From Prevotella sp. UBA2711 (lineage in GTDB: Bacteria; Bacteroidota; Bacteroidia; Bacteroidales; Bacteroidaceae), in NCBI GenBank assembly GCA_002354095.1, contig DEKX01000018.1, positions 1 to 64,000 on the forward strand: 64,000 nucleotides of DNA, read 5' to 3'. A program made the position numbers and the translations under genes. The notes under the pieces were generated by a model. It was given only the letters and a program-made list of their open reading frames with translations, was not told the origin of the DNA and searched no databases. Below, piece after piece: positions 8,480 through 17,246 of the stretch (its first letter is position 1; each line of letters opens with the position of its first letter).

Positions 8480-11104
8480 TTATGGAATGTTCACTTGTAT
8501 TTTCTTGAGGTCTTTGTCGGCACTTGATGAGCCTACCATCAGTTCGTATTTCCCTGGTACTACCCGCATGGTGTTGGTGGCTGTATCCCAACCCTCGAAG
8601 CGCTCGCGTGGGAAATCAATCTCCACCGTCTTGCTTTCTCCAGCCTTCAAACTCACGCGCTCGTAGCCACGAAGCGTTTTCAACGGGCCTTCCGTGTCAG
8701 CCAGATTGCGCATATACACCTGCACCACTTCTGTACCGTCCTTCTTACCAGTATTCTTCACCTCTACGCGTACCTTATTATTTATATACTGAGGGGTGCT
8801 GACGTCAAAGGTGGTGTAACTTAATCCATATCCGAAGGGGTAGAGAGCTTCGCCTTTGAAGTAGCGGTAGGTGCGGTTCTGCATACGATAGTCAAGGAAA
8901 TCGGGCAGGTCGTTCACACTCTTATAAAACGTGATAGGCAGTTTACCACAGGGGTTACAGGTGCCAAAGAGCACATCGGCTACTGCCTGCCCGCCTTTCT
9001 CACCGCCATACCAAGCCTGTACGATAGCATCGGCAATGCCGTCCTCTGGTGTCAAGGCAATGGCTGACCCAGAGCAGTTGACGTAGATGATGTGTTTGCC
9101 AGCTTTCTTGAGGTCGGCAAGCCACTCGCGCTGTACCTGCGGTAATTCGATATCGGTACGGTCGCCACCCTTAAAGCCTACCGCATCGACCTTCATTTCC
9201 TCACCCTCCAGACGGGGGGAGATACCGCCCACAAAGATGACAATTTCAGCATCCTTCAAAGGAGAATCCTTGGTTGTGAGGGGCGAAAGGGCAGCTGGCG
9301 AATGGTCTGTCATGGTAACGTCGAACTGTAGCATGGCATGTCCAGTAGATTGTGCGTACATCAGCATCAGCGGATAGCTCTTTCCTACTTCTACTTTGTA
9401 TGTCAGATGGGCATCGCGCGCCCCATGTCCATTCTTGCGAGCCAGCAGGGTGTCGCCATTGAAAACAAGCATCGAGAAGTCGTCGTTGAGAATATCAAAT
9501 GTCACCTCACCGCTTTGCTGTGGGTGGAACACACCCTCATAGCGTGCAGCAAAATGTTCCAGATTAACACCTGGTGCAAAAGCCGTATTGCCGCCATTGT
9601 CCAAATGCAGAGGCTCTGTCAGGCGGATAGCCATAGCAGGCAGGCCTTGCATCCGTTCGTTATTCCAGTAGTTGGCTTGCAGTCCTGGTCGTCCGTCCTC
9701 AGTGAATATCTGATTGAACATACTCGTAGGTACCTCTTTCTTGGTCCATGTGCACCCCTGGATGAAGGGCACATCAGGCAGATATTGGCGAATACCTTGC
9801 AGAATAGTTGTCGTCTGGGTTGGCTGTCCGTTGTAGTTTCCCCACATCATGGTCGAATCGTTGGCATTAGGTCCCATCACCACAATCCGTTTTGTGCGTT
9901 TCGGTTTTGTCGAAACGGACAGTGGTAAGATGCCATTGTTCTTCAGCAGCACGATACTCTGACGGGCGGCATCAAGGGCAATCAGCTTATGTTCCTTGCT
10001 TGCCACTACGCTCATGGGTATCTTTGTCCATTCCACCAATTCGTCTGGGTCGAAGTCGCCCAGTTCAAAGCGGCCTATCAGCAGGCGGCGCAGGGAAATG
10101 TCGAGTTGCTGTTCTGAAATTTTCCCTGACTTCACGGCTTCCGGCAAAGACTCATACACATGACCGCATTCCACATCGGTACCAGCCAGTACTGCGTGTG
10201 CTGAAGCCTCCTCGTCAGTCTTTACAAAGTTATGACGACCGGGTTTGTAGAAATCATCAATGGCTCCACAGTCGCTCGTCACGATACCCTGGAACCCCCA
10301 TTCGTCTCGCAGAATACGTTGCAGATAGCGCGTATTACCGCAACAGGGCTCTCCGTCAATGGCCTGATAAGCACACATAATCTCCTTGACGTTACCTTCT
10401 TGCACCAATGCCTTAAAAGCGGGCAGGTAGGTCTCCCATAGGTCACGTTCGGGCAGCTGTTCAATGTTGAACTCATGGCGGTTCCATTCCGGTCCGCTGT
10501 GTACGGCATAGTGTTTGGCGCAGGCAAACAGCTTTTTGTATTTCGGATTTTTCTGAGTATTCCGATTGTTTTGATTATACGCCTGTCCTTGCAAGCCGTT
10601 CACAACGGCTAAGCCCATCTTACTGGTCAGATAGGGGTCTTCGCCGTAAGTTTCTTGTCCACGTCCCCAACGTGGGTCGCGGAAAATGTTGATGTTAGGT
10701 GTCCAGAACGACAAGCCTCTGTAGCGTATCAGTTCATTCTTCCTTCTGGCCTCTGTGTTCTTGGCACGTGCCTCGTCGCTGGCTGCTGTGAAAGCCTGAT
10801 ACACCAGATGGTCGTTGAAGGTAGCCGCCATACCCATCGTAATGGGGAAAACGGTGGCAATACCGTTGCGTCCAATACCATGCAACGCCTCGTTCCACCA
10901 GTGGAACTCAGGGATACCCAGTCGGGGTATAGCAGGCGACACATCCATCATCAGTTTTGCTTTTTCTTCCAGGGTTAGTCTCCCTAACAAATCGTCAGCA
11001 CGCTGTTCGGCACTTAACTGCGGGTTTTGGTAGGGCAGTATCTGTGCGCTTACTGTTGCGCATAGTCCTATTAATAGGACAGTAACTATTTTCCTCTTCA
11101 TCAT
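8480..11104 (-). CDS. GH3 glycoside hydrolase (beta-xylosidase/beta-glucosidase type) with PA14 insert
   Basis: The 874 residues begin with a Sec signal peptide ending ATVSA-Q. The GH3 N-domain has FHWWNEALHG, FRDPRWGRGQETYGEDP and the nucleophile motif TSDCGAI (Asp278). The GH3 C-domain begins around 380 and is interrupted at about 468-600 by a PA14-like insert (LQANYWNNERMQG to QFDVTMTD). A C-terminal Fn3-like domain closes the protein. It resembles Prevotella periplasmic xylosidase-type GH3 enzymes, but specificity cannot be fixed from sequence (beta-xylosidase, beta-glucosidase or similar). It is third in the leftward operon BNR protein - esterase - GH3, five bases after the esterase stop. 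Confidence 0.9.
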   Translation of the reverse strand: MMKRKIVTVLLIGLCATVSAQILPYQNPQLSAEQRADDLLGRLTLEEKAKLMMDVSPAIPRLGIPEFHWWNEALHGIGRNGIATVFPITMGMAATFNDHLVYQAFTAASDEARAKNTEARRKNELIRYRGLSFWTPNINIFRDPRWGRGQETYGEDPYLTSKMGLAVVNGLQGQAYNQNNRNTQKNPKYKKLFACAKHYAVHSGPEWNRHEFNIEQLPERDLWETYLPAFKALVQEGNVKEIMCAYQAIDGEPCCGNTRYLQRILRDEWGFQGIVTSDCGAIDDFYKPGRHNFVKTDEEASAHAVLAGTDVECGHVYESLPEAVKSGKISEQQLDISLRRLLIGRFELGDFDPDELVEWTKIPMSVVASKEHKLIALDAARQSIVLLKNNGILPLSVSTKPKRTKRIVVMGPNANDSTMMWGNYNGQPTQTTTILQGIRQYLPDVPFIQGCTWTKKEVPTSMFNQIFTEDGRPGLQANYWNNERMQGLPAMAIRLTEPLHLDNGGNTAFAPGVNLEHFAARYEGVFHPQQSGEVTFDILNDDFSMLVFNGDTLLARKNGHGARDAHLTYKVEVGKSYPLMLMYAQSTGHAMLQFDVTMTDHSPAALSPLTTKDSPLKDAEIVIFVGGISPRLEGEEMKVDAVGFKGGDRTDIELPQVQREWLADLKKAGKHIIYVNCSGSAIALTPEDGIADAIVQAWYGGEKGGQAVADVLFGTCNPCGKLPITFYKSVNDLPDFLDYRMQNRTYRYFKGEALYPFGYGLSYTTFDVSTPQYINNKVRVEVKNTGKKDGTEVVQVYMRNLADTEGPLKTLRGYERVSLKAGESKTVEIDFPRERFEGWDTATNTMRVVPGKYELMVGSSSADKDLKKIQVNIP

Positions 11105-11109
11105 ATTTA

Positions 11110-12255
11110 TTATTTTAGGTGTTTATCAAAGAAATCAAGTACGCGTTTCTGGGCATTCTTGTCACAGCTGTGTGGCATGTCCCATAGCTCCGTCTCCAGT
11201 TTATCATCAGCCTTCTGACTTTTCCATGTTTCATGCATGATCTTAAAAGCCTTTTCCACACCTGCGACAGGGAATAGCTTATCTTGCGAGCCGTTGATGA
11301 AGAGCATGGGTTTGGGACAGGCAATACTGGCAATATGCGGATAGTCAAGCCAACGGCGCAATCCTGGCAGACAGTTGGCAAATCCGCCATTCTCAGTGCG
11401 CTTATATTTGAAACTAAGCTGTTCGTCGGTAGTCACCATCCAGCAGACGGCAGCGCCAGCCTTAATACGGTCCGAAAGGGCTGCGAGCATCCAGGTGCGG
11501 TAGCCTCCCATCGACCATCCGGTACAGCCGATGCGCTTGGCATCCACCTCGGGCATCGTGGCGAGATATTCCGTTCCGGCAATATCGTCGTAGGTCATAT
11601 AGGCCGAAAGGTCTATGCCGTACATCATCATATTGCCGGCTATCATGTCATACAGGTTACGCTTCATACCCTCCTTCAGTCCGCGCTCTCCCCACATCGG
11701 GGCGTCGGCTGAGAATACCACGTAACCATGCTGGGCCAGATAATCGCCAAAGAACTGCCCCTCGTATCCTTTCGCCCATTCCTTCGCATCCTTGATGACG
11801 GTGGAGTCTTCGCAGGCCAAAGGACGGATACATTTCTCCTTGCCGATGAAGAAGTGACCTCCGTGGTCGTGCAGCACGTTGATGGCAGGGAAAGGACCTT
11901 TGCCCTCAGGAATCAGAACGTAGGCTGGCACGGTGTAATATCTCGACAGCCTTATCTCTATCTTGCGCGCCTTATAGCCGTCGCGCTGTTCCTCGAAAAT
12001 GACTTTCGCCTCATAACCGTTGGCAGGTGCTGGCGGTGGTGTCAGCATGCAATCCAAAACTTTCTGACGAGCCGCTTTGCGCCACTCGCCGAAGTCCTTG
12101 ATGTCGCAGTTTCCCCATGCTAAGGGATAGGTGAGGTCGGCAATCAGCGAGTCAGCATACGCAGGCAGGTTGCGCGTGAATTCATACTTGTCGCGTTGTT
12201 GGGCATGAGCCGCTACGGAGCACGCGATGGCAATCAGTAAAATCAGTCGTTTCAT
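11110..12255 (-). CDS. Secreted alpha/beta-hydrolase (acetyl-esterase/dienelactone-hydrolase-like)
   Basis: The protein is 381 residues from the chosen start (MKRLILLIAIACSVAAHAQQ, a good signal peptide). That ATG overlaps the stop of the upstream BNR gene as ATGA, which supports it over the longer frame reaching 12336. The alpha/beta-hydrolase fold shows the oxyanion region NVLHDHGGHF, nucleophile elbow GCTGWSMGG, an acid candidate in GSQDKLFP and His in DMPHSCDK. The N-terminal block with LPAYADSLIADLTYPLAWGN resembles Pfam Abhydrolase_7 (from memory). In this setting it probably removes acetyl or other ester groups from plant polysaccharide in the periplasm. Confidence 0.8.
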   Translation of the reverse strand: MKRLILLIAIACSVAAHAQQRDKYEFTRNLPAYADSLIADLTYPLAWGNCDIKDFGEWRKAARQKVLDCMLTPPPAPANGYEAKVIFEEQRDGYKARKIEIRLSRYYTVPAYVLIPEGKGPFPAINVLHDHGGHFFIGKEKCIRPLACEDSTVIKDAKEWAKGYEGQFFGDYLAQHGYVVFSADAPMWGERGLKEGMKRNLYDMIAGNMMMYGIDLSAYMTYDDIAGTEYLATMPEVDAKRIGCTGWSMGGYRTWMLAALSDRIKAGAAVCWMVTTDEQLSFKYKRTENGGFANCLPGLRRWLDYPHIASIACPKPMLFINGSQDKLFPVAGVEKAFKIMHETWKSQKADDKLETELWDMPHSCDKNAQKRVLDFFDKHLK

Positions 12256-13418
12256 TTTTGTTTGGTAGTAAATAGTTTGTCTATTGGAATGATGGTGCAT
12301 ACTACATCCTCCTTGTTGACGGAGTAGCCCACCCATAGTCGGTTGTCGTGTACGATAGCTTTGGGATAGCTGTAACCCAGTGTCTTGTATCTTCCTTCGT
12401 AACGTCTTGGCGGCAAGTCGGAAGTGCCTCCGCTGCGCAATAAGGCAGCCTTATTGAAGCATAACCCGTCCTTACTGAGCATCAGCACTAACGGATAGCG
12501 CAGCTTGCCGTTGACAGGGCAGCCCACCATATAGGCACTGCCGTCCGGTAAGTTGCCTGCGCACTGCTTGGTGCGGGCATCCGGGATATTGGTCACTACA
12601 GGCTTACTCCACGTCAGTCCCCTATCGTGACTATAGGATGCCAGTTTCCTAAACGTACTGCTCTGGTCGCGAAACAGCATGACGATGCTACCGTCAGTCC
12701 TCACGTATTGACTGGGTTCCAATTCTCTTGACTGCTTGCCCCTGTCCTCACCGGTGAAGTGTCCTTTACGCCAACCGCTTCTGCCGGAAGGGTCGTCTGT
12801 AAACACAGGACAGACGTGCAGTCCTGGTTGGAAATGCACAGCACCAATCATCCTGTCGTTGCTTAGGCGTAGTGGGTCCTGTTCCAGCACTCCTTTCATC
12901 ACACTTCCGTCAGTCATCATGACAGACTGAGGCTGACTCCATGTCTCGCCATCGCTACTGGTCATATAATAAGTGCAGCCCTCTCTGGGCTCTACGCCGA
13001 TTCCCCAACCGTCAATAAAAGCTATCAGTGTATCGTTCTCGACGATCCATCCTCCCGAAGTGAAATACTCCGTATGGTTGGCTTGGGCGAGTGGGCGAGG
13101 GGAGCTCCACGACTTCCCTTCGTCTTCGCTGATGCTATATGCCACCCAAGTATCGTTGCTGTCCTCGTCTTTGGACGAGCTCTGCCACATACAATACAGT
13201 TTCCCCTTAAATGCCGTGAGCACCACCCCGTTGGCATAATGGTCAGTACTGTCATTAGCAGTGAAGATCGTCACGGTCTTCATCCCCTCCACAGACATGA
13301 GTCCCAACGTCTCCGTCTGGGTACTATCCAGCACCCCAGCAGCCAGTCCAATGCTGTCATTCTCCGCATGGAGAACCATGCAGCAGCAGAACGATAAAAT
13401 CATCATTATTTCTCTCAT
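12252..13418 (-). CDS. Secreted BNR/sialidase-like beta-propeller protein
   Basis: The 388 residues have a signal peptide (cleavage near LHA-EN) and three clear Asp-box motifs S-x-D-x-G-x-x-W: SEDEGKSW, SSDGETW (one residue shorter) and SHDRGLTW. These mark a six-bladed BNR propeller. The sialidase Arg triad cannot be assigned with confidence, and the surrounding genes target plant cell walls, so a glycosidase or lyase other than sialidase is possible. It is first gene of the leftward operon. The -7 element TACATTTG ends only about 5 bases before the ATG at 13418, implying an almost leaderless message. The alternative ATG at 13406 lacks a charged n-region. Confidence 0.75.
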   Translation of the reverse strand: MREIMMILSFCCCMVLHAENDSIGLAAGVLDSTQTETLGLMSVEGMKTVTIFTANDSTDHYANGVVLTAFKGKLYCMWQSSSKDEDSNDTWVAYSISEDEGKSWSSPRPLAQANHTEYFTSGGWIVENDTLIAFIDGWGIGVEPREGCTYYMTSSDGETWSQPQSVMMTDGSVMKGVLEQDPLRLSNDRMIGAVHFQPGLHVCPVFTDDPSGRSGWRKGHFTGEDRGKQSRELEPSQYVRTDGSIVMLFRDQSSTFRKLASYSHDRGLTWSKPVVTNIPDARTKQCAGNLPDGSAYMVGCPVNGKLRYPLVLMLSKDGLCFNKAALLRSGGTSDLPPRRYEGRYKTLGYSYPKAIVHDNRLWVGYSVNKEDVVCTIIPIDKLFTTKQK

Positions 13419-13423
13419 CGATG

Positions 13424-13455
13424 CAAATGTACGGAATTATCTTGAATTATCCAAA
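13424..13455 (-). promoter_or_regulatory. Promoter of the leftward BNR-esterase-GH3 operon
   Basis: On the minus strand TTTG (13455-13452) is followed by a 20-bp spacer and TACATTTG (13431-13424). The predicted start site falls at or within a few bases of the BNR start codon. The TTTGCATCG tail is the same as at the susC and hemerythrin-LuxR promoters. Confidence 0.7.
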
Positions 13456-13476
13456 TATTGCTTCATTTTCTCTTCC

Positions 13477-13531
13477 TTGTTTTGTTTCTCGATTAGTTTC
13501 CACCTTATTATATATAATAGGCAGATTTCTT
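13477..13531 (-). repeat. Left arm of ~55-bp inverted repeat upstream of susC
   Basis: The reverse complement of this stretch matches 13901-13957 with three substitutions and one 2-base TA indel. Each arm contains TATATAATAAGGTGG followed by CTAATCGAGAAACAAAACAA. The arms face each other and bracket 369 bp. See the right arm and the findings. Confidence 0.9.
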
Positions 13532-13535
13532 CCCC

Positions 13536-13715
13536 AACCAGAAGGACCATGGCAATACCTCCATTGCCCTCACTGAGGTTGCCAACACACTGAACGAAGA
13601 GGGAATTGAAACGGTGATGGTAAGTATTGGAAAACAAGCTGTTCAAGGATGCATAGCCTGCGGATGGTGCGGAAGAAATGGTAAATTATTCCTTAGGGCA
13701 AAGTCTGGAGTATAA
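13536..13715 (+). pseudogene. Remnant of a NADPH-dependent FMN reductase/iron-sulfur flavoprotein
   Basis: The frame reads HGNTSIALTEVANTLNEEG, then VSIGKQAVQGCIACGWCG and GRNGK before drifting to a stop. GNTS plus the CxxCxxC-like segment are characteristic of the NADPH-dependent FMN reductase/flavodoxin-like family. The N-terminal flavin loop start and the whole C-terminal half are missing, so it is a fragment. A second open stretch in another frame (13678-13789, encoding VNYSLGQSLEYKPA and more, up to a TAA) has no identity I recognise. The remnant lies entirely between the inverted repeat arms. Confidence 0.75.
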
Positions 13716-13786
13716 ACCGGCAGCCAGTGTAGTTTCATCAGATGATACATCTGCTTACGAAAAGAAAAATGTTAATTTGTGGGGTT

Positions 13787-13800
13787 CGTAAACGTTTACG
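13787..13800. promoter_or_regulatory. LacI-type operator palindrome upstream of susC promoter
   Basis: CGTAAACGTTTACG is a perfect 14-bp palindrome centred on the CG typical of LacI/GalR-family operators. It ends 21 bp before the -33 element of the susC promoter, so an activator site or upstream operator is more likely than a blocking site. No LacI-family gene is in the window. Confidence 0.55.
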
Positions 13801-13821
13801 GGATAAAAAGTCCGTAAAAGG

Positions 13822-13853
13822 TTTGGCTAATTCATTAAATTTATCTAAATTTG
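13822..13853 (+). promoter_or_regulatory. susC promoter, inside the inverted-repeat-flanked segment
   Basis: TTTG at 13822-13825, a 20-bp spacer, then TAAATTTG at 13846-13853. The start site is predicted near 13858. The transcript then runs through the right inverted repeat arm as its 5' leader before the ATG at 13991. Confidence 0.75.
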
Positions 13854-13900
13854 CATCGGAAACTATGTATGCCTCCTGCAGGGAGGTAGAGTAGTTGGAG

Positions 13901-13957
13901 AGGAAATCTGCCCATTATATATATAATAAGGTGGAAGCTAATCGAGAAACAAAACAA
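13901..13957 (+). repeat. Right arm of ~55-bp inverted repeat, 5' leader of susC
   Basis: This is the inverted partner of 13477-13531. It contains the TATATATAATAAGGTGG leader motif, which also precedes the gene at 56026 and, shortened, miaA. It lies between the susC promoter and start codon, so it is transcribed as part of the susC leader. Confidence 0.9.
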
Positions 13958-13990
13958 AACAATTTATTAATTTTTTAAAACTACTAATTT

Positions 13991-16900
13991 ATGTCTGTTA
14001 AAATTAAGAGTATGCGAATTGCGTTCGCACTTGCTTTCCTGCTAATAGTAGGTAGCTTGTCGGCGCAGACCGTACAGGTCAACGTGAAAGATGCAACAGG
14101 CGAAGCAGTCATCGGTGCCAGTGTCATTGAACAGGGCACGCAGAATGGCGGTGTGACTGACTTCGATGGTAATTTCACAATTAAGTTAACGGCCAACAAG
14201 CCTATCGTCATCTCATACATTGGTATGAAGACTCAGACGATTAATGTTGCTGGCAAGTCCTCCATCAATGTAGTGCTGGAAGAGGATGCTACAACGCTGA
14301 ATGATGTAGTGGTTATCGGTTACGGCTCTGTTCGTAAGAAGGACCTGACCGGTTCTGTTGCTACAGTCAACAGTGATGCTCTCGTTGCGGTGCCTGTTGC
14401 TAATGCGACAGAAGCCTTAACTGGTAAAATGGCTGGTGTGCAGATCACAACAACTGAAGGATCCCCTGATGCTGAGATGAAGATTCGCGTTCGTGGTGGT
14501 GGTTCTATCACAGGTGACAACACACCTTTGTTCATCGTTGACGGTTTCCCCGTTGAGAGTATCAGCGACATTCCTGCTTCTGACATCGAGGACATCACCG
14601 TTCTGAAGGATGCTTCTTCAACTGCCATCTATGGTAGCCGTGGTGCTAATGGTGTAATTTTGGTTACAACGAAGAGTGGTAAGGAAGGTAAGACGAAGGT
14701 GAGCTATAATGTTTACTACAGCTGGAAGAAGATTGCAAAAAAATTAGATGTTCTTAGTGCTTCCGATTATGCTAAGTGGCAGTACGAGTTAGCTCAATTG
14801 AAAAATGCTGAATCTGTTAAGAACTACGAGAAATATTTTGGTGCCTACGAGGATCTTGATATGTATGATGGTATTGCGCAGAACGATTGGCAGGACATTA
14901 CCTTTGGTCGTACTGGTCATACATTCAACCACAATATCAATATCAATGGTGGTACTGAGAATATCAAGTATGCTTTCAGCTATGCTCACATGAATGATAA
15001 GGCTATCATGGAAGGTTCTTCATTCAAGCGCGACAATTTCAGCTTGAAACTGAACACCAAGCCCAGCAAGCGTACAACTTTGGACTTCCAGGCTCGTTAC
15101 TCTATCACGGACATTCGTGGTGGTGGTGCAAATGACGCAACTTCATCTTATGATTCAGACAAACGTTTGAAGTATTCTGTAATTTATACTCCAATCCCAA
15201 TTGCGAATCTTGACCCAGATGCAGGTACCGATGATGATTTGGGTAACTTGTATCATCCATTGACTGCTATTTCCGATAATGACAGAAAACAGAAGCGCAA
15301 AAACCTGAACCTTGCTGGATCGTTCGGTTGGGAGGTTTACAAGAACTTGAAGTTGAAGACCGAATTCGGTTATGATGACTACAGAAACTTTGACCAGCGC
15401 TACTGGGGTCTTACTACCTATTACATCAAGAATGTACCTTCAAGTGCTAATCAAGGAATGCCAGCTATTCAATTGAAAGATATCGATCGCCATCGTTTCC
15501 GTAACACAAATACAATCAGTTATGATTTTAAGGAAATCTTTGGAAAAGACAGCGACCATTCGCTGAATATCATGGCAGGTCATGAGTATGTGATTACGAA
15601 ACAGAGAACTAATACCGATATATCGCATGGCTTCCCTGTAAACTATGATGCTAATCAGGCTTGGAGTTTAACCAACCAAGGTTCTCCTTATCAGATTGAT
15701 GATTATTTCTCTCCTGATGACAAGTTGTTGTCTTACTTTGGTCGTTTGAACTACAACTATAAGGACAAATACCTGTTGAGTGCTACATTCCGTGCAGATG
15801 CATCTTCAAAATTCAATGCAAACAACCGTTGGGGTTACTTCCCCTCAGTAGCTCTTGCATGGCGTATCTCTTCTGAGCCATTTATGAAGGGTACAGAGAA
15901 GTGGCTCGACGACTTGAAGCTGCGCATAAGCTATGGTACTGCTGGTAACAATAACATCCCTTCTGGTCAGTTGGTTCAAGTTTATGAAATTAAGACAACA
16001 TCTTGGATTAATGGAATATCCAGTTATTGGGCACCTTCTAAGTATATGTCTAATCCTAACTTGAAGTGGGAAACAACAATTACGCGTAACCTCGGTTTGG
16101 ATTTCACCCTGTTTGGTGGTAAATTGAGTGGTACATTGGAAGGATACATCAATACAACCAAAGACCTTCTTATAGAATTCCCAGTGGCAGGTACTGGTTA
16201 TGACTATCAGTATCGTAATATGGGTAAGACTGAAAATAAAGGTTTTGAGGCTTCTTTCACTTATCACATTGTTAACAAGAAGGATTGGGGTATCGATTTC
16301 AATGCCAACATTGGTTTCAACAAGACAAAGATTAAAGACCTCGGAAATATGGATGACTTCGGTGCAGACAGCTACTGGGCTTCTACAGAAATTGGTAACG
16401 ATTATTGGATTTCTGTTGGCGGTGCTGTCGGTGAAATGTATGGTTATCAATCCGCTGGCCGTTATGAAGTTGACGACTTTGAAGGTTATGATGATACCAA
16501 GAAGAAATGGACTCTGAAAGAGGGCGTAGCTGATGTTTCATCAGTAGTTGGAACACCTCGTCCTGGTACTATGAAACTTAAGGATCAATTAACCGTTGAC
16601 ACAGATGGTGATGGTGTCCTCGACGCTGGTGATGGCAAGATTGATGCAAAAGACCGAGTAATCATAGGTAATGCTAATCCTAAGGCAACAGGTGGTTTCG
16701 GTATCAATGCCCGTGCCTATGGTTTCGATTTGAGCGCAAACTTCAACTTCAGCCTTGGAAATGATGTCTATAATGCTAATAAGATTGAGTTCTCTACAAC
16801 GGGTAAATATCAATATCGTAACATGATTTCTGATATGGCAGAAGGTAAGCGTTGGACCAACCTCAATGCAGACGGAACAATCTGTAATGATCCAGAAACT

Positions 16901-17227
16901 TTGAAGGCTTTGAACGCTACGACAACCACGTTCTCGCCCTATACTGACCGTATGGTATTTGCAGACTATGCAGTTGAGAATGGTTCGTTCCTCCGTTTAA
17001 ATACATTGACTCTGGGCTATACTCTTCCTGCATCTTTGGTTAATCGTGTTCACATCAGTAGCTTGCGTTTCTATGTAACTGCTTATAATGTGTTCTGTAT
17101 TACCAAGTACTCTGGTTATGATCCTGAGGTATCTACCATGCGCAGAACTAACCTGACTCCTGGTGTTGACTACTCTGCATATCCAAAGAGCCGTCAGTTT
17201 GTGATTGGTTTGAACTTGAATTTCTAA
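13991..17227 (+). CDS. SusC/RagA-family TonB-dependent outer-membrane transporter
   Basis: The 1078 residues have a signal peptide ending LSAQ, a carboxypeptidase-regulatory-like domain (about 28-105, TDFDGNFTIKL and ISYIGMKTQTI), the TonB box/plug region with LNDVVVIGYGSVRKKDLTG, the SusC signature DASSTAIYGSRGANGVILVTT (about 208-228), and a long beta-barrel ending in FVIGLNLNF. It imports oligosaccharides across the outer membrane with the SusD lipoprotein encoded next. It is the first gene of the rightward arm of the pectin-type locus. Its expression depends on the promoter at 13822, which sits within a possibly invertible segment. Confidence 0.97.
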   Translation: MSVKIKSMRIAFALAFLLIVGSLSAQTVQVNVKDATGEAVIGASVIEQGTQNGGVTDFDGNFTIKLTANKPIVISYIGMKTQTINVAGKSSINVVLEEDATTLNDVVVIGYGSVRKKDLTGSVATVNSDALVAVPVANATEALTGKMAGVQITTTEGSPDAEMKIRVRGGGSITGDNTPLFIVDGFPVESISDIPASDIEDITVLKDASSTAIYGSRGANGVILVTTKSGKEGKTKVSYNVYYSWKKIAKKLDVLSASDYAKWQYELAQLKNAESVKNYEKYFGAYEDLDMYDGIAQNDWQDITFGRTGHTFNHNININGGTENIKYAFSYAHMNDKAIMEGSSFKRDNFSLKLNTKPSKRTTLDFQARYSITDIRGGGANDATSSYDSDKRLKYSVIYTPIPIANLDPDAGTDDDLGNLYHPLTAISDNDRKQKRKNLNLAGSFGWEVYKNLKLKTEFGYDDYRNFDQRYWGLTTYYIKNVPSSANQGMPAIQLKDIDRHRFRNTNTISYDFKEIFGKDSDHSLNIMAGHEYVITKQRTNTDISHGFPVNYDANQAWSLTNQGSPYQIDDYFSPDDKLLSYFGRLNYNYKDKYLLSATFRADASSKFNANNRWGYFPSVALAWRISSEPFMKGTEKWLDDLKLRISYGTAGNNNIPSGQLVQVYEIKTTSWINGISSYWAPSKYMSNPNLKWETTITRNLGLDFTLFGGKLSGTLEGYINTTKDLLIEFPVAGTGYDYQYRNMGKTENKGFEASFTYHIVNKKDWGIDFNANIGFNKTKIKDLGNMDDFGADSYWASTEIGNDYWISVGGAVGEMYGYQSAGRYEVDDFEGYDDTKKKWTLKEGVADVSSVVGTPRPGTMKLKDQLTVDTDGDGVLDAGDGKIDAKDRVIIGNANPKATGGFGINARAYGFDLSANFNFSLGNDVYNANKIEFSTTGKYQYRNMISDMAEGKRWTNLNADGTICNDPETLKALNATTTTFSPYTDRMVFADYAVENGSFLRLNTLTLGYTLPASLVNRVHISSLRFYVTAYNVFCITKYSGYDPEVSTMRRTNLTPGVDYSAYPKSRQFVIGLNLNF

Positions 17228-17246
17228 AATGAAGGAGGACTATAAA

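Noticed and set aside
12252..13418. Calling the BNR protein a true sialidase (GH33)
   Set aside because: Asp-boxes are present but the catalytic Arg triad and nucleophile Tyr/Glu could not be placed, and the neighbouring genes act on plant cell wall glycans.
13437..13646. 69-residue minus-strand ORF upstream of the BNR gene
   Set aside because: It spans the left inverted repeat arm and the antisense of the flavin reductase remnant; low complexity and no family resemblance.
13477..13957. Inverted repeat arms as the ends of an insertion sequence or MITE
   Set aside because: No transposase remnant, no target-site duplication at the outer edges, and the arms contain functional leader sequence. 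A non-autonomous element cannot be fully excluded without other genomic copies.
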